A DNA stretch of 64,000 bases from Zygnema cylindricum (GCA_037447655.1 JBBHKE010003374.1:1-64000), one strand, 5' to 3'. Shown: positions 47,165 through 60,985, numbered from the stretch's first letter. Translations and numbers: made by a program. Notes: generated by a model not told the origin, from the sequence alone.

Positions 47165-47893
47165 GGGTAACCTTCCATCAGGCGAAAAGTGGGGTTGTTT
47201 ATTAGAAAAAGTACCTTTACGTATTAGGCCGTACTTTTTTTTTTTTTTTTTACAAAAGATGTTTACTAAAAGTTCGTTAAGATTCTCCATACTTTTTGGC
47301 AAAAACTCCCACCGTCCGATTTTGAATTCTCGACGCAAACGCCCCTTCAATCCAGTACCTGGCGAGTCTCCTCCGACTGTCCTCAAGAGGAGAGTTAGCG
47401 ATTACAGGACGCGTGTATTGGACCACTTGTAAATTCAGCGTCAATCCACGACGGACGTGAAGTTGTAAAGTTACATGTGGCAAATGGCGTGTACCTTCTG
47501 ACGTCCAAAAAACCACCCTGTTCGACGACAAAATCTGTTCGCCGACAAAATCTTGGTCACCGGACATCCTGTCACGCCTCCTTCATAAACTTTAATTTTG
47601 CAACGGTTTTCGTGGCCGTTGGTACGACGACAACCCTAAGAACGTTCAAATTGTACATTAGCGTGACGCTACTATATATTTTTATCGGCGTCTACCCATA
47701 CACATACGCAGCTTACGATTTTGTCCTTTTCGAAATGATGATTATTCCCGGGCGGCTCAACAGGATCCTACGTGGTACCACTCGCAATCTTACACCTCAT
47801 CCACCGGCACGACCTGATGGAAGGGTGTTACAAATTTTACTCCCAGTAAACGTGTTCGTACGATTACTAGGAACGCCTGATGGAAGGTTACCC
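47165..47893 (-). mobile_element. Harbinger-like TIR element, second copy
   Basis: Ends GGGTAACCTTCCATCAGGCG (47165-47184) and CGCCTGATGGAAGGTTACCC (47874-47893) are exact inverted repeats. Flanks are TTA and TTC, a near match to a 3-bp duplication. The interior in reverse orientation matches 20108-21009, including ACACGTTTACTGG.AGTAA and the CTCGCC/GAGGACAG region. The terminal block is duplicated at 47812-47893. A decayed frame on minus (about 47277-47567) has no family I recognise. Confidence 0.75.
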
Positions 47894-49613
47894 TTCCTGT
47901 AAAAAAAATTGCTAATGTGGGAACCCTGTAAGTTAAGGTACGTCCCCATGTAAGTGATGCTTTGAAAAAGTATTTTGGACTGTAGTGAAGTGTTCCGTAC
48001 TACTTTAAAAAGCGTCCCTATGTGCGAAAATGGAATCGAAACTCTAAAATGTGACGGGTGTAGACGTAGGTACAACTTCGTGACGGTTGACGATGACTAC
48101 GAAATTGTTGACGCCAACAAAAACAACGACAGTTGTAGACGTCTACAATTTTGTAATTTTGTGACATGGCAGATGTTTAGGGTTTTGTAACATTGTGACG
48201 TCACGCTCACTTGTGACGTCACAGATTCAAGAACTTTCGGCCATGGATACTCGATTTCGTTTTCTCAACCTTTTTAGCTCTACTTGACATAAAAATATAC
48301 ATAAAGGTAGTCAAAATAATTAATTTTCAAATATCTTTCATTTCATACCAGTTTTGTCGTGCCTCATTCTAAAAAGTGTGAGATAAAAGTGATAGTGTGA
48401 GAGGTAGAGGGGAGAGGCGACGACGATGCAAAATTCTACCGAGGACCCATAAATGAAATTGGAGGTCCGAGACCCCTGCAGATTTTTTTCCGTACATCCT
48501 CGTATTTTCCGTACATGCACGTGACGGGCAGGGAGAAAAATAGCGAGTACTCTCCCTCGTCCTAAAAGTTTCCCACTCGTGTGTCGCGTGCGTGTGTCAT
48601 TTTTCATTCGTTGTTTGGGCGGTACTTTCCTGAAATCAGGTCGCGAGGTGATTTTTGATGAAGTTTTTTGACGGGCTGGATTCTCTTGCCCGGGGGTCGA
48701 AAAAAGGAAAACGCCAAAATGCGTTCACATGGCGACAAACATGAAGTACATTCAAAGTATCGACTTGAGGTTTGCTGTACTTTTAAAAAAATTGATTTTT
48801 TTGTACGGCTAAAGTTTTTCTCGTACGGAACTGCGTTTTCGGTCAAAACGACAGATTAAAGTCGATACTTTAATACATAGGGACGTACCCTTAACCCTAA
48901 AAGAAAGTGAGAAACCATGGCACGTGAGAGGTCGTTCCTTGACGGCGTCAGCCGGCAACTTTCTACAATTCAGCCGTCCATTTTATCGTTTTTTAAATTG
49001 CACTAGACTATTACGTGCGCGTTTATTTAAAGTGCGCACGCGAAGCGTTTAATTCTATCTCACCTTCGTCTGTAATGTACTTTGTTATTGACGTCCTTTG
49101 CCTTTCGTCTCCTTCCCATGAACTGCAAAGTTTGCGATAAACCCTAAAGTTGAAGTTTTTGCCTCGCCTTTTTGCAAGAAATAGTTTTTTCTGCTCTTCC
49201 TGTCTATTTCCATGTTTATTTCAGGCAGTTTAATCCATCATTCTATCTTTGTCACTTGACTGTTTCACTATTGCTTTCTGTTCACTTTAATAACCTTATT
49301 AGGGTACGTTCTTCAGTCTGTCCATGTGCTCTTTGTTCAGACAAGGATAGGTCAAAGAGATAAGTAAAAGTGAGAGGGAGAGGAGGAAAGGTAAAAAGAG
49401 AGTTAAGTAAAAGTGAGAGGGAGGTAGAGGTTAGCACGGGAGAAGAGAGGTGGTGAGGGAGGGATAGGTAAGGTAACGACGAGGTAGAGAGAGTGAGAAA
49501 AAGAGAGGCACAGGGAGGAAAAGAAGAAAGCCCGGGTAGAGAGACTTAAAAATCAAAAGAGAGGGAGTCAGAGGGAGGGAGAAGGAAGGGAAAGGGGAGA
49601 AACCGAAATATTG
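47894..49613. other. Intergenic stretch before the RRM gene
   Basis: Mixed sequence without a recognisable gene; short ORFs such as 47975-48190 have no domain. 49370-49600 is GA-rich and probably includes the 5' leader of the RRM gene, mirroring the PP2C arrangement. Confidence 0.45.
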
Positions 49614-52600
49614 ATGGGAGACCGGACAATATATGTCGGGAATGTTGCCGTTGAGATCAATGAGCTCACGCTATATGCGTTGTTTGCTCATTGTGGTACA
49701 GTCACTCAAGTTCGCTTGGCTGGGTAAACCTGTCTCTCCCTCCTCTCTCTCTACTCTCTCCTCTCTCTCCTCTCTCTCCCTCTCTCTCTCTCCCCTCTCC
49801 CTCTCTCTCCCTTTCTCTTCCTCTCTCCCTCCCTCTCTCTCTCTTTCTCTCCTATCTCTCTCTCTGCCCTCTCTCCTCTCTCTCATCTCTCTCCTCTCCT
49901 CCCTCTCCTCTCTCTCCTCTCCCCCCTCTCCTCTCTCTCCTCTTTCCCCTCTCTCCTCTCGTCTCTCTCCTCTCTCTCTCCCCCCCCCCCTCTGTCTGTC
50001 TCCCCCTCTGTCTCTCACACTTTTTCTCCCGCGCTCTCTCTCACTCTCTTTTTTCTTCTCTCTCTCCTCTCTATTTCTATCCCTCGCCTCTCTTCCCTGC
50101 ATTACTTTATCTCATCCGCCTTTCTTCTATGCATTTACACTCAGAAGAGGCTCAGGTGAAGGTTTTGGCAAGGCAGAACTGGCTGCCAGGGCTAGGAGGA
50201 ACTGTTCTTTTATCTTTGTGTTCCCCGTTTTTACCGTACGTAGTCTAAGTCCACATATACCTGAGCAAGCTTTACTTGCAAGCTTCACAACTTTTTGCAA
50301 TTATCTGCAGCATGACTTTTGTCAAGGGTTTGCAAGTATTCTTTCGAACTGCAACTTCTGAAAAGCTTTTACATGTAACAGCAAGTATAGCATCTGACAA
50401 GGTTTTTGTTCTCAAGCACTTTCTTTGACAAGCTTTTGCAAGTTACCTGTCAGCATTACTTCTGTCAAGCATTTCAAAAAAAAAAAACATTTCAGCATAT
50501 TTTTATTTTTTTAGCATATTTTCAAGCATTTGTTGATGTTATGCTAGCGTACAATTTGATAACCTTTTACAAGTATTAACAAGGATCGACTTCTTTGATT
50601 AGTCTTTACAAGTGCAAGAAATAACTGCTTTTGACAAGCTTTTTCAAGTACTATAAGACTTACTTTGTCAAGCATTTGCACAGACTCATGCAAGTAAAAC
50701 TTTTGACGACCATTCTTCCTGTCGAGACTGTCAAGTGATATTACCTGCCTGTTCTTGGTCTTTTAGAGAGATTCTGTACTTGCTTAACTAATAAAAAAAC
50801 AAATATCTATCCAAGGGCCCAAACATTGCTACTTCCATGTTTTCTTTTCACGGTTTTGCAGCTTTTCTTTTTTTTTCAAGAAGTTTCAGAGAGCCTAGGA
50901 GAAGGCACGTCTGACTTATTTGAGCTTTGTTTATAAAGCCCACGCCTTTTTTTTCTCGCCAAATTTAGTGTGCTGACATGGCGTTTTCTTATTTGACGTT
51001 GTTTAGGGACCCGACATTCAATAATCGGTTTGCGTTTGTGGAATTTGCGGATTCAAGTATGGCTCAAACAGCCTGTCTCTTGAATGGCCTCTTCATAGCC
51101 GATCGACCATTGAAGATTTCTATGTCCAAAACTTCTTCGACGTCCTCCTCTTCTGCTTCTCCGTCTCCATTGCTCAATCCATCTACTCCATTGCTCACTT
51201 CATCTATGGTATGCTCTCTTCTCAAAGCTAGGCTCTTGTTAAGTCTCCCTCTCTCTTGCTCTCTCCTTTCCCTCTGTTTCTTTCTGCCTTTCTCTTAAGG
51301 GGACGCTTGAGGGTCTTGAATGTAACATAACCTTTACTCTCCTTTTCCTCGGATGTTGTCAAAAAGTTCAACATGTATATTGTTAATGTTCAATCAATCG
51401 TTTAGGTGCTTTACTCATCGGGTTCAGTTTTGAAATATCATTTCTGGTTTTGTCGAGGCACTTATATGTTTAGACTACACTACTGACCGCTGTATTGGTA
51501 GTACTTTTTTCAGCCCTTGAAAGTTGTTTTTCTTTTTGTGCAGAAACAGTTGAAAGGTAAGTTTCTTAGCGTCTGATCGTGGTATTGCAACGGCAACTTT
51601 AAGAAGTTATGGGTTTTTGTTTTGTTTTCTTATTATGGAAAACTTTATGTGTCTCTATCGTTTCCAGATTTCGCAGCCTGCTCTTCTTTCGAGACCTTTG
51701 GCCCACCACTCTATCTTTGGTTCCTCTTTACCAGCAACCCCACCCAAACGTCAAGACCCCGAACGAGTAGCCAAGACTATTCATATTGGAGGTGTGGATC
51801 CTCAGGTAGGGAATCTTTGTTCAAAATTCAGTTTTAAATGGACTGGTAATATTCATTATGACTGAGAGGGCCAAAACTAATGAGTGAGTATCTTTGACTT
51901 TTTGTGTCAGTCAGAGCAACGTGTTTTGATTGATTGGGAAATTGATCAATTCTGCTTGCATTGTATATTGGAAGAGTATTATTCATTCGCCTTTTATATT
52001 TTTACATGCTTAAACGATGTGATATATTTATGAGCTTTTGTCATTTCAAGGCTCTTTTCTTATTCTTGAGGAATCTAGTTTAAGTGTTGACTTCATCAAA
52101 CGGTCCACAGTAATTTATGGCTATCCTATTTTTGACAAGTTTATTTGATGATTTTTTAGGCAGAAACAAAACCAGGGATTCTTTATTAGCACAAAACATG
52201 GTTTAATTTGGATTAGGCCTGATCGGAAAATATTGCATATCAAGCTTTTATTGTAGTAGTAGTCATGTAAATGATTAAACTTGTTAACGACATTAGCATT
52301 GGTTAGTATTATGATTTGCTGGAAGATTTAGTCTGATTTTTTTCCCGATTGTACCTCGTATGTCGATTGTCTATAACCTTTGTTTGGCATTGAAAGAAGT
52401 ATGATTTTTTATTTTTTTACGAAACGTTGATTGTCTTTGACAGGTTTCTGAAACGCACCTTGTCCAGTACTTCAGTGTTTGTGGACCTGTGGTTGGAGTT
52501 CGAATTTCGGGAGATTCCAGTCCTCGATTTGCTTGGGTTGAATTTGTCACACGAGAGGCCGCTCTTTCAGCTTTGAGTTTAGATGGACAGGAACTTGGGA

Positions 52601-55600
52601 ATCAGACTTTAAGGTAGGTTTTCTTTTTGAAACAAAAAAAACCCTAAAGAGTTGAGGCTTACTTTGGAAACATTCGGCGTGATTGGCCTGGTTTTCGTTT
52701 CGTTGCTTCTGTTACAGGCAAAAATCATTAAAAATATATCGTGGGTAGCTTTATATTTGTTATTTTGAAATCAAAAGATGCACGCGCTGTGTTTGAAAGC
52801 CGTCAATCAGTTAATCGACTCACTCACCCATGAGCCTGTCAACCCCATCAACTGCTTAGCCTATTTTTCCATTGAACATCTCCTTAGGTTGCCGACTGTT
52901 TGACCTTTTTTTTCAGAATAAGTCCAAGCAAGACGGCGATTCAAACCAATGCACTTGCTACGTTAATTCCTCGCACAAAACAACAAGAGATAGCTTCCAC
53001 GGTACAAGTCGATGGAGTTCCTATAGCAGTAAGTTCCATATATTATGCGTTTTACCTTTTGGGTAGAACAGTAACACTGTACACCATTTATCGCTATCAT
53101 CAGTATGGTTCATAAATTTTGGGTTTGTAGGTTTTCTTGGCGTTGCTAAGCTAGGTCTGTGTGAAACTCTGTGTCCCTTTTGTTTAAAAAAGCTAGTTTG
53201 TAAATCGTTAAAATTATAATTCTGAATCAAAAAAGAAAAATGAAGTTGTATCTCCATTGAAGCTTTCTTCGTTAAGCCCCATCACATTTGCAACGCCATA
53301 AATGTAACTATTTTGATCAAATTAAAATGCGATATGTTGACGATATTGCAAATGGATGCCGTACATGTACACTGGACAATGATCAGTTTTTGTTGGTCAT
53401 CATAATTGAGGGAAGTTGTGGCTGGGTATATTATTCAGAAAAATTGTACAAGAACAGACCCATTGGAGCCCAGACTTTGTCACAACTTGCCCCCTATGGA
53501 GTTCCACTCTTTGACAAGTTTAACTGATACTCCATATTAGGCAGTTTTGAATTTAACTTGAGAACATAATCACCAATTTAGATTGGAATAGCTTTGGTTG
53601 CAATGTTACCAACTTTTCATAACATAAGCCACACTAGTTGTGATGAGCATCATAGCTACATTTGCATATAAAAACGTATGCCTCTCGTCATCTCTTTCAT
53701 GCTTGCTTACACGGAAATTTCCTGTTCCTCAAACATTACGTTTGAATGTTCTATGGCAATGTCCTTACATTTTGACAATAATATTTATAACGTAGTAATT
53801 GCAAATCCCATTTTACAATTTACTCGAATGGCCACAAGAAACTTAAGTGGTAAGAACCCAAAAAACTCATAAAACTGAAAAGACCTGGGGGATTTTCCAA
53901 AGACAGTACAGTGACAGTACAGTATTTGATTTTACTACATGCAATACTGGGTCTCTTTTCCAAACAGACAACAGAGGAGGAACTTCAGCAGTTTTTTGCG
54001 ACAAACTGCGGTAAAATTCGCCGAACAACGTTGACCGCAGACGAGTCCCAAATTTCTAAAGTGGCTTTTGTTGAATTTGAGGCCCCATCTGCGGCAGGAA
54101 TGGCATTGGGGCTATCAGGAATTGCCTTCAAAGGAAGTGCTTTGAGGTGAGAGAGATAGTATGTCTATCTGCTTCTTTACTCTTTCTCACATGCAGGCGC
54201 CTCTGTCCTTTGCCTCCTCTCTTTTTTCCCTTCCTTCTCCTGTATCCTATATTCTCTATCTTCTTATCCTCTATCCTTTACCCTCTACACTCTATCCTCT
54301 ATCCTCCATCCTCTTTCCTCTCCTCTATCCTCTGTCGATAATCTCTTCTTTCCTTGTACCCCCTACTGTCTCTGTCCTTCTGTCCTTTTGCTCTCGTGTG
54401 TCCTCTTCCTCTCTCTCTTCCCCCTGAGGTTTTTGGGTTTCCAAATTGCCAAGCTTAAAGAACAAAGGGATACTGTGTTTTTCTTTGTGTTGTGTTTGTG
54501 TTTGATTTTTGGTTATAACTATGCTCGCCTTTTTCTGATTTTCCATAGACTCACTTGGAAAGCGATGATGATATTTTTTTGGTTGACTTCTGTTGACTTG
54601 GGTTGACTTTTATACAGAGTCACACGTGCAAAAAATCCGGTTCAAGTTACAACCCAACCACAAGGAGCCTCTCTCCCAACCTCTCAAGTTACAGAACCCG
54701 TCTCGAATACAACCATGGAAGTCTTGTGTTCTGTTACAGAAACCCCAACAACCGAACTTTCCAAAAACACAAATTCCGATGTTGTTCCATTGGTTAATCC
54801 TGGCTCTAAATCTCCTAGTCATTCGTCTCCTTCTGTACCGATTTCTACAACCAACACACCTGCGGGACCGAATTCTAACCAATCACCTAATACGGGAACA
54901 AATTCTCAGAGTTCTCAAAAAACGCAAGGAGGGGGTTCTACTCCACCAGATCGTCCGATTGGGGATCCAGGGCCTCCCTCGATTACTCCTGTTCTAGACG
55001 GAGAGGAAGGTGAGGGAGAAAGAGAGAAAAAAAATCCGGGTTGGGGAGAGTTTTCAACCGAGGCATCGTACTATGGTATGGAAAAAGTCCTTTTTCACGG
55101 GAGGGAGGGAGAGGGAGAGGGAGTAGTTGTGAAAATTGCCTTTTGCGAAGGAGATTTTAACTTGAGCGTATGTCTGTATAGAGCGAGGGAAAAAATAGGG
55201 AGAGGGATGGGGAGGTGTGAAGGAAGCGGGAAGAGTGGGAAAAAGAGGTGGAGTGAAAGAAAAAAGTGAGAGACGGAATGGGAGAGGGAATGGAAGAGAG
55301 AAAACTGGTATCCTCGTTTTTCTAATTATTTGAAGTAGAAGTTAGTTTAATTCATTTCTTGTTTCTTATGATGTGTGAGGAAAAGCTGAGGAGAGGACGG
55401 AGGAAAACTTGGAGGGAAATGGGAGGTGGGAAAAAAGTTCGGGAGGCAGAGGAGGGAGAGGTAGAAAAGTGAGGGAGATTGGGAGAGATAGTGGGGAGAG
55501 GGGGGGTTGGGGGGATGAAGAAGGAAAGAGTGTGACATAATGGGAGAGCGTAAGGAACTTTCTTTTTTTTGCCAGACTGATATCACCGTAACAACGTGAT

Positions 55601-55815
55601 ATCACCGTAACAACTTTGAATATCACAGTGAACTTTGCCTGTTTTTGGGTTTTTGTGTTTTGACGATGAATTCATTGTTATCCTTTCGTTTTCTTTTTCT
55701 TTTTTTCCTTTTTTCTGTTTTTCTTTTTTTCTCTTTTTTAGTGACAGATGTCCAAGGAAACAAAAGAACGGCCGAAGATTATTCACTAACAGACAAACGG
55801 CAACGCTGGGCATAG
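49614..55815 (+). CDS. Three-RRM RNA-binding protein (CID12/SREK1-like)
   Basis: Eight exons: 49614-49723, 51007-51208, 51668-51805, 52444-52613, 52917-53028, 53968-54146, 54618-55009 and 55742-55815. All have GT-AG borders and phases that close exactly to 459 codons (458 residues). RRM1 (about residues 4-78): TIYVGNV and NRFAFVEF. RRM2 (about 138-214): TIHIGGV and PRFAWVEF. RRM3 (about 234-306): TVQVDGV and SKVAFVEF, with the aromatic position of RNP2 replaced. Ser-rich linker after RRM1, Thr/Pro/Ser/Asn-rich tail, basic end KRTAEDYSLTDKRQRW. Closest in feel to plant CID8-13 RRM proteins and animal SREK1, so likely nuclear mRNA processing or binding. The PAM2 motif usual in CID proteins was not seen. 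A donor inside a GA-coding stretch at 55010 was chosen because the last exon is then in phase. Confidence 0.88.
49735..50065 (+). repeat. CTCTCTCC tract in intron 1 of the RRM gene
   Basis: Pyrimidine-only tract just after the exon 1 donor. In the transcript it is a long polypyrimidine stretch about 0.95 kb before the real acceptor at 51006. Confidence 0.85.
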
Positions 55816-56049
55816 AAAGTGAGTTCTATTCTATTTTTGTCCTTCAGGGGTTGGGCTGACAGTTTAGTTGAGGTCCATGTTGAGCTTGTTGTAGCAATAT
55901 GGCGTTTGTAAATGGGTACAAATCACTTTTAGGGGTAAGAATTGGTTTTTCTCCACAAGAAAGATGCTCACTGGTTATGAACTGGATGATGCTCAATATG
56001 GGTGAAAGAAAAAGGCCTCATAGGGTTGCCACACTCGTGAGATGGAAAA

Positions 56050-56220
56050 CTACACTGCCCTTCGCTATGAGAGTTGAGTTTAAATGTTAATGCTTTTTTA
56101 GAATTAATTACACTAAATTATGTTTCGCTTAACTAAATGGTATTGTTGACACTAATCTATGGTTTTAGGTCAAAGACACTCGAAAAAGAGTGATTAACTC
56201 TAATAGCGATGGGCATGTAG
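56050..56220. mobile_element. MITE, same family as 24164-24365
   Basis: CTACACTGCCCTTCGCTATGAG (from 56050) and CTAATAGCGATGGGCATGTAG (to 56220) are imperfect inverted ends with the family core, TA at both borders, 171 bases long. It lies 235 bases past the RRM gene stop. Confidence 0.75.
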
Positions 56221-58080
56221 TGAGCACTTAAACAAAAACCTCCACTGTCAATCTCAAAAATGTTTGCAAGCATTTGAGTTGACTGTTGACCGTGAAAGTT
56301 TATTTAAATAGAGTAGGATTTGTTTGAGTACACACATGCGAGGCCAGGATGCCCCTTTCCAAATGTCTGGAAAAGACAATTTTTACAGAGGGAGTAAGGA
56401 TGGATAGACATCTACCCCTGTTAGAGATAGAGCTCTGTTTTTATCAACTACTCAGAGATTCTAAAGATATAATGGAATTTTATAGGAGGTTTGACTGTAA
56501 CGGAGAAAAGGCCTAGATGTGGCAACCTTATCAATGTTTTTAACACTTTTTGAAAATAAGGAACTCACGGTATTTATGGTGTTGTTGCAATACCACGATA
56601 TTCAATGAAATGTTCAATATGACCGTTGAACTTTAATGTACCACATTTATTTAAAACAAAAAGGAAGTTATGGTGTCTCAAAATTGATTATACCACCTGC
56701 TGTAATTAATCCCGACAATCCTAGAAATAGAAATTTTTGGCACACATAGTAAATGTTCTATTTGACTAAGGAAATAGTGTATAGACTGCACTCGTCCACT
56801 TCTGCATTTTTTTTGGCTTGCATGATTCGGCGTAGTATTTTGATAAAATCAGTTTCACTACTGGCCGTGGATACTATCATTTACTTCTTGACATCCCTTT
56901 TGATTCTCTCACTTTTCTGTCCCTCATTGATTTTGATTCCTGTTAAAGCTTTGAAATACGTGAAAACATTAAATACCAAGTCACAACATTTAGGAGAATG
57001 ATACAAAAAAAATAAAATTGGGTCACAGTTCAACACAGTTGTATGGCTTTGGGAACAAAAGCCACACAGATAGAAGTGAACGATAATAATACAATACTAA
57101 TTCCTTTTTTCAAATATATACTTGTTTCTTTTGTCAGGAAGTACAAACTTCATGTTCAAAATTGAGATATGGAGGCAGTTAAAATATAGGGTAAGCTCAC
57201 CCATTTGAGCGAGCATTATGTCACATCATGTCGCATCCATCGATTCCCTTCCTGCCTTCTCATTGATCTGAAGTAAAGAGAGAGAGAAGAAGCGAGAGAG
57301 AACGAGAGAGATTGTGAGTTCAATAAATTTTAGACTGGATATATAGTGGACAAATCCCAAAATAGATCTCAGGGATAGGAGGATAGGAGATTTTTTCTCT
57401 GATGGGATGGTGTTTTGCACAGTATTTCCATTGAGTGGCACTATCAGTGAGAGTGATGAGAGAGAGAGGGAGAGAGAGAGACTGCCAAGAGGTGCTTAAG
57501 AGTACAACTGTGAAAGTCCTAGAGCTTAGAGTCCCAATAGAGAGAGAGCGAGGGAGAAAGTGAATAAAAATAGATAGGGAGAGAAGGACAGAGGGAGAGA
57601 GAGAGGTAGAGGCATAGCGAGAGACAGAGAGAGAGATGCGAAAGGCCATCCTTTTTCTTCTACCTGAACAACATAACCTTACCCCTTAGTGAAATTTCAC
57701 AACGACGGGTACCTTTCTGGGATAGTACTCATTTTTGTTGGTTTTTAATCTTTTGGAAAACCGGATCATGTAAGTTAAAACTTTTCCAGTCTTAGAAATT
57801 CTTGTGTCCCTTTTTGAAAAACCTCTGAAAATAGTTATCCGCTTTTGACTAATAGTGGGGAAGGGGCCATATACAGTCGAAAAAATTGGACTTTAATTCT
57901 TTGTTGACTTTTACTCCTTCAACTCAACCTCGACTTTGATATCGATTTCGATATAGGAGGTCCACTCGCCCGCCTCAACCTCTTACTTGTTTCTTTTTAG
58001 ACTAAGTTAGTTTCTATGGGCTTCTTTAGTTGGTTTGTGACATAAGTTGCAAATGGGGTTCTTTGTAGTTTTTGCTTATA
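56221..58080. other. Intergenic stretch, nothing recognised
   Basis: AT-rich with a GA-rich patch at 57270-57640. ORFs at 56753-57001 and 57320-57649 show no domain. Confidence 0.45.
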
Positions 58081-58320
58081 ATGAGAGAGGGAGAGAGAGA
58101 GGGGGAGAGAGAGAGAGGGAGAGAGAGGGGGAGAGAGAGGGAGAGAGAGAGAGGGAGAGAGAGAGGGAGAGAGAGGGGGGGAGAGGGAGGTGGAGGAAGG
58201 GAGGGGGGGGGGGGGGCAGGGGGAGAGGGGAAGGATTGAAGGGAGAGAAGAGAGAGAGAGGAAGGTGACGTGAGAGAAGAGGATGAGGAGAGAGAGAAGA
58301 GAGAGGAGGGAGGGAGAGAA
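58081..58320 (+). repeat. GA/GGGAGAGA tract with poly-G
   Basis: Same simple-sequence class as elsewhere in the window, with a 14-G run at about 58203-58216. Confidence 0.85.
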
Positions 58321-59344
58321 ATTTTAATGTTTCCTTCGTGCTTCTTCTGTGTTTTGTTTTCGAGACGCGGAACTTTTCCTTTAAAAGCACTTCAAATACT
58401 CCACAAAGCGTAAGATATTATTTACTATGTTTGCTAATTTTTCTTGCGGATCTTTTGGATTGACCCCATTTAGAAACAAGCATTTTCTGGAAAAGCATTT
58501 CTACACTGAGAGCAATTGGGGTTCTCTAATTTGGGGTGTTGGGGTCACGTAGTGATCGGATTATAGTAAAACTAAAAAAGGAAGAAAAAGGCATGTCTTT
58601 TTAGTTCGGTCATATTGCTTCATTTTGGGAAAGACAAGGAATCTATGTAAGAACATTATCCATTTCTACGTGTAAAGTTTCTGCACTATTAAATGTTAGT
58701 GTAAGTTCCATTTAAGTGGAGAATTGGTTCTATTGGTGTTGGGACAAAATCGATGCGGTCGTAAAGTTTGTTTCACAATGCTTTTCATTCAATCCTATGT
58801 CTATTACACTTTCACTTTTTTTGTCCCATTCTAGTAGCCAAATAATCTTCTTTGGAAAGTAGGAGAATGCAACTGTGCCGTAGCTTTGTGACTTCTTGTG
58901 GACCTTGTTTAGTTTGTCGGAAAAATGTTTCTGTTCTTGACATGAAACGGATACAATTGGTGGGATAATTTTCGGAAGAGGGTTTGCACCCTATAGCAAC
59001 TCGCAACTGAAGTGATATGTAAATGAGACTGAAATCGTGATGGTAAGCAATTTGAGTACATGGAAACATAAAATGGAAGGGAAAAACGAAACTGGAAAGC
59101 TGGCCGCGCATGGAATGAAACTAAAATGGAAATTATTGTGGGAAAACCTAACACTTGCAAACAATCACAAGCAGACAAAATAGGAACAATAGAGTATTAA
59201 ACATCAGTCAAAGAGCCTACACAAACCCAAAACTACCTAAGCAAATATCAAAACTCTTTAAATTACCCATATCCGGCACAGCACGACTGCAGAATTGTAA
59301 GACATGCCAACAATTTATGATGGCAGTAGCAGATTGAAGGAAGA
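58321..59344. other. Intergenic stretch, nothing recognised
   Basis: Mixed sequence; short minus-strand ORFs (58812-59178) lack recognisable domains. Confidence 0.4.
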
Positions 59345-59900
59345 TAGAAGCTTGCATTCGTTGTAAAGCCACAGATTAAAGACATCAAAAAAAAAGAGGA
59401 CAGAAATATGGGAGGTTTCCCTAGGTTGACAATCACAAGAAGGACATATTCGAGAGGGTTCCAAAAGCCTGTCCTCTCAACTCAATGTCGACCACAAGTA
59501 CAGGGGAACTCGTCCAAAGTAACTCCCAAAAAACTAAATATCTCAACTGCCATCGGAATGAAGCCATCCATAACATTGTGCTTTTTAATAAAGCCGTTAC
59601 ATCCATAACATTGCGGTGTGCATAGTCACGCTCCTTCCTAGTAGCATCATGAGCAGTTCACCCCAACATGTGGAAGCACCTGACCAGCTGATGTGAGGAA
59701 TGGTTCAACGAAAGAATGTCACCAAGAATAAGAAGTGCATCAACGAGCAAAACAATATCAATCAGTCGCGAAAGAATAATATGTGAAACCTCTCGACGAG
59801 CAGAATACACACCCGTAAAAGCAACGGTTGCAATAGTGTGGTGAATAGTGTCGTGAACAGTGTAATGTGTTTGAATCAATTCTCCCCCGTGGATGCGATG
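59345..59900 (-). pseudogene. Non-LTR retrotransposon C-terminal fragment
   Basis: On minus: YTVHDTIHHTIATVAFTG near 59860, then HDATRKERDYAHR and FIPMAVEIFSFLGVTLDEF near 59500. The same arrangement appears at 61015-61450 (KERDHAHQ, EIFDYLGVALDEF). From memory this matches the region after the RT and CCHC-like finger of plant-lineage LINE-type elements, so the assignment is moderate. Stops and shifts interrupt it. Confidence 0.55.
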
Positions 59901-59929
59901 AAGCGAATGCCCCCTTAATACAATGGATC

Positions 59930-60985
59930 ATAACGTCATTTTTTTAGAGCTTATGGCTGCCCCTTCCACAATTGTCCAATTATTCCCCTTTGTGTGAGCT
60001 TTTGCGACTAACACTCGTCAAAGAGACCCTTTTGGAGGACCATTGTTTGCCCTTGCCCATTACTCGGCCCTCCGTGCTCCCACTACCACTTTCCCTTCGG
60101 TTGCAAATGATACACGTATTATTGGCCTTATGGGACCAGGTCGTGGCGGCAAAAAAAATTCTCAGGAATCAATTGAGCTATAATGTCCAACCCTCGAAGT
60201 GTGTTATTTGGTCCCCTCAAGAAATTCCACATTCCTTTACTCCACCTCGTGGATTTCAAACTCCTCCCTCCGATGGCATTCATGTGTTTGGTTGCCCACT
60301 TGGTTCAAATACTTTCGCGACCCTGTTCGCCTCATGACCGACCTTCACACTTTGTTAGGTGGTGGGGCTTTTAATAACGAGTTTGGGCCTTCAGCCTGCA
60401 TTCAGGCATCCCTTCTCTCTGCAATGGGATTGGGTTTACTATTGACTCCACGTGTTGCTCCAGCTGCCTATTTGGAAAGTTGGTGCCTTATTGCCTTCAC
60501 TCTTATTTCTCAATTTTTGGTTGGGGACACCCCCATTCTTACCCTCATTCTTACCACCGTTGTCCCTCGGGTTTCGGACGACGTGCTCGTCTTCCAACTT
60601 TTCCTTTTAGACGCGACACATTCTCTTCCTACTCCTGCCTAAGTAGATATGCCGGTTCTTTCCACCCTTGTTACAAATCAGTTGTGCGTGTCCATTAATC
60701 AATTTCCAATCGGGTTGTCACCACCATTAAAACCTAGCTTCTTGAGGGGTTTCCCTCTAAATTTTTTTTGTGCCCGCTTTCTCTCTTGTGGTGGACCTAG
60801 TTCTGGCGCTTAACTATTGCTAAACCTATTTTATCCACGCAACGGTTTACGCCTGCACAATTCACTGTCGCCCTCTAGTTCCGACTTGGCCTCCCTTATT
60901 CATCTTTACTTGGCTCTCTAGTTTGCTGGTGTGGTAATGTCTTTGAGCTGGATGGCATCCATTTCGGGACACGTCGACGATCCAT
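59930..60985 (+). pseudogene. Non-LTR (LINE-type) reverse transcriptase fragment
   Basis: Plus-strand pieces in order: RDPFGGPLFALAHYSALRA, FPSVANDTRIIG (the catalytic A-D-D box reads A-N-D), NVQPSKCVIWSP, GIHVFGCPLGS, PSACIQASLLSAMGLGL, RVAPAAYLESW, and a terminal CWCGNVFELDGIH finger near 60930. At least one stop (60180), two shifts and further stops (e.g. near 60880) make it inactive. The upstream RT motifs and endonuclease are missing. It is flanked by minus-strand fragments from the C-terminal part of the same kind of element. Confidence 0.75.
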
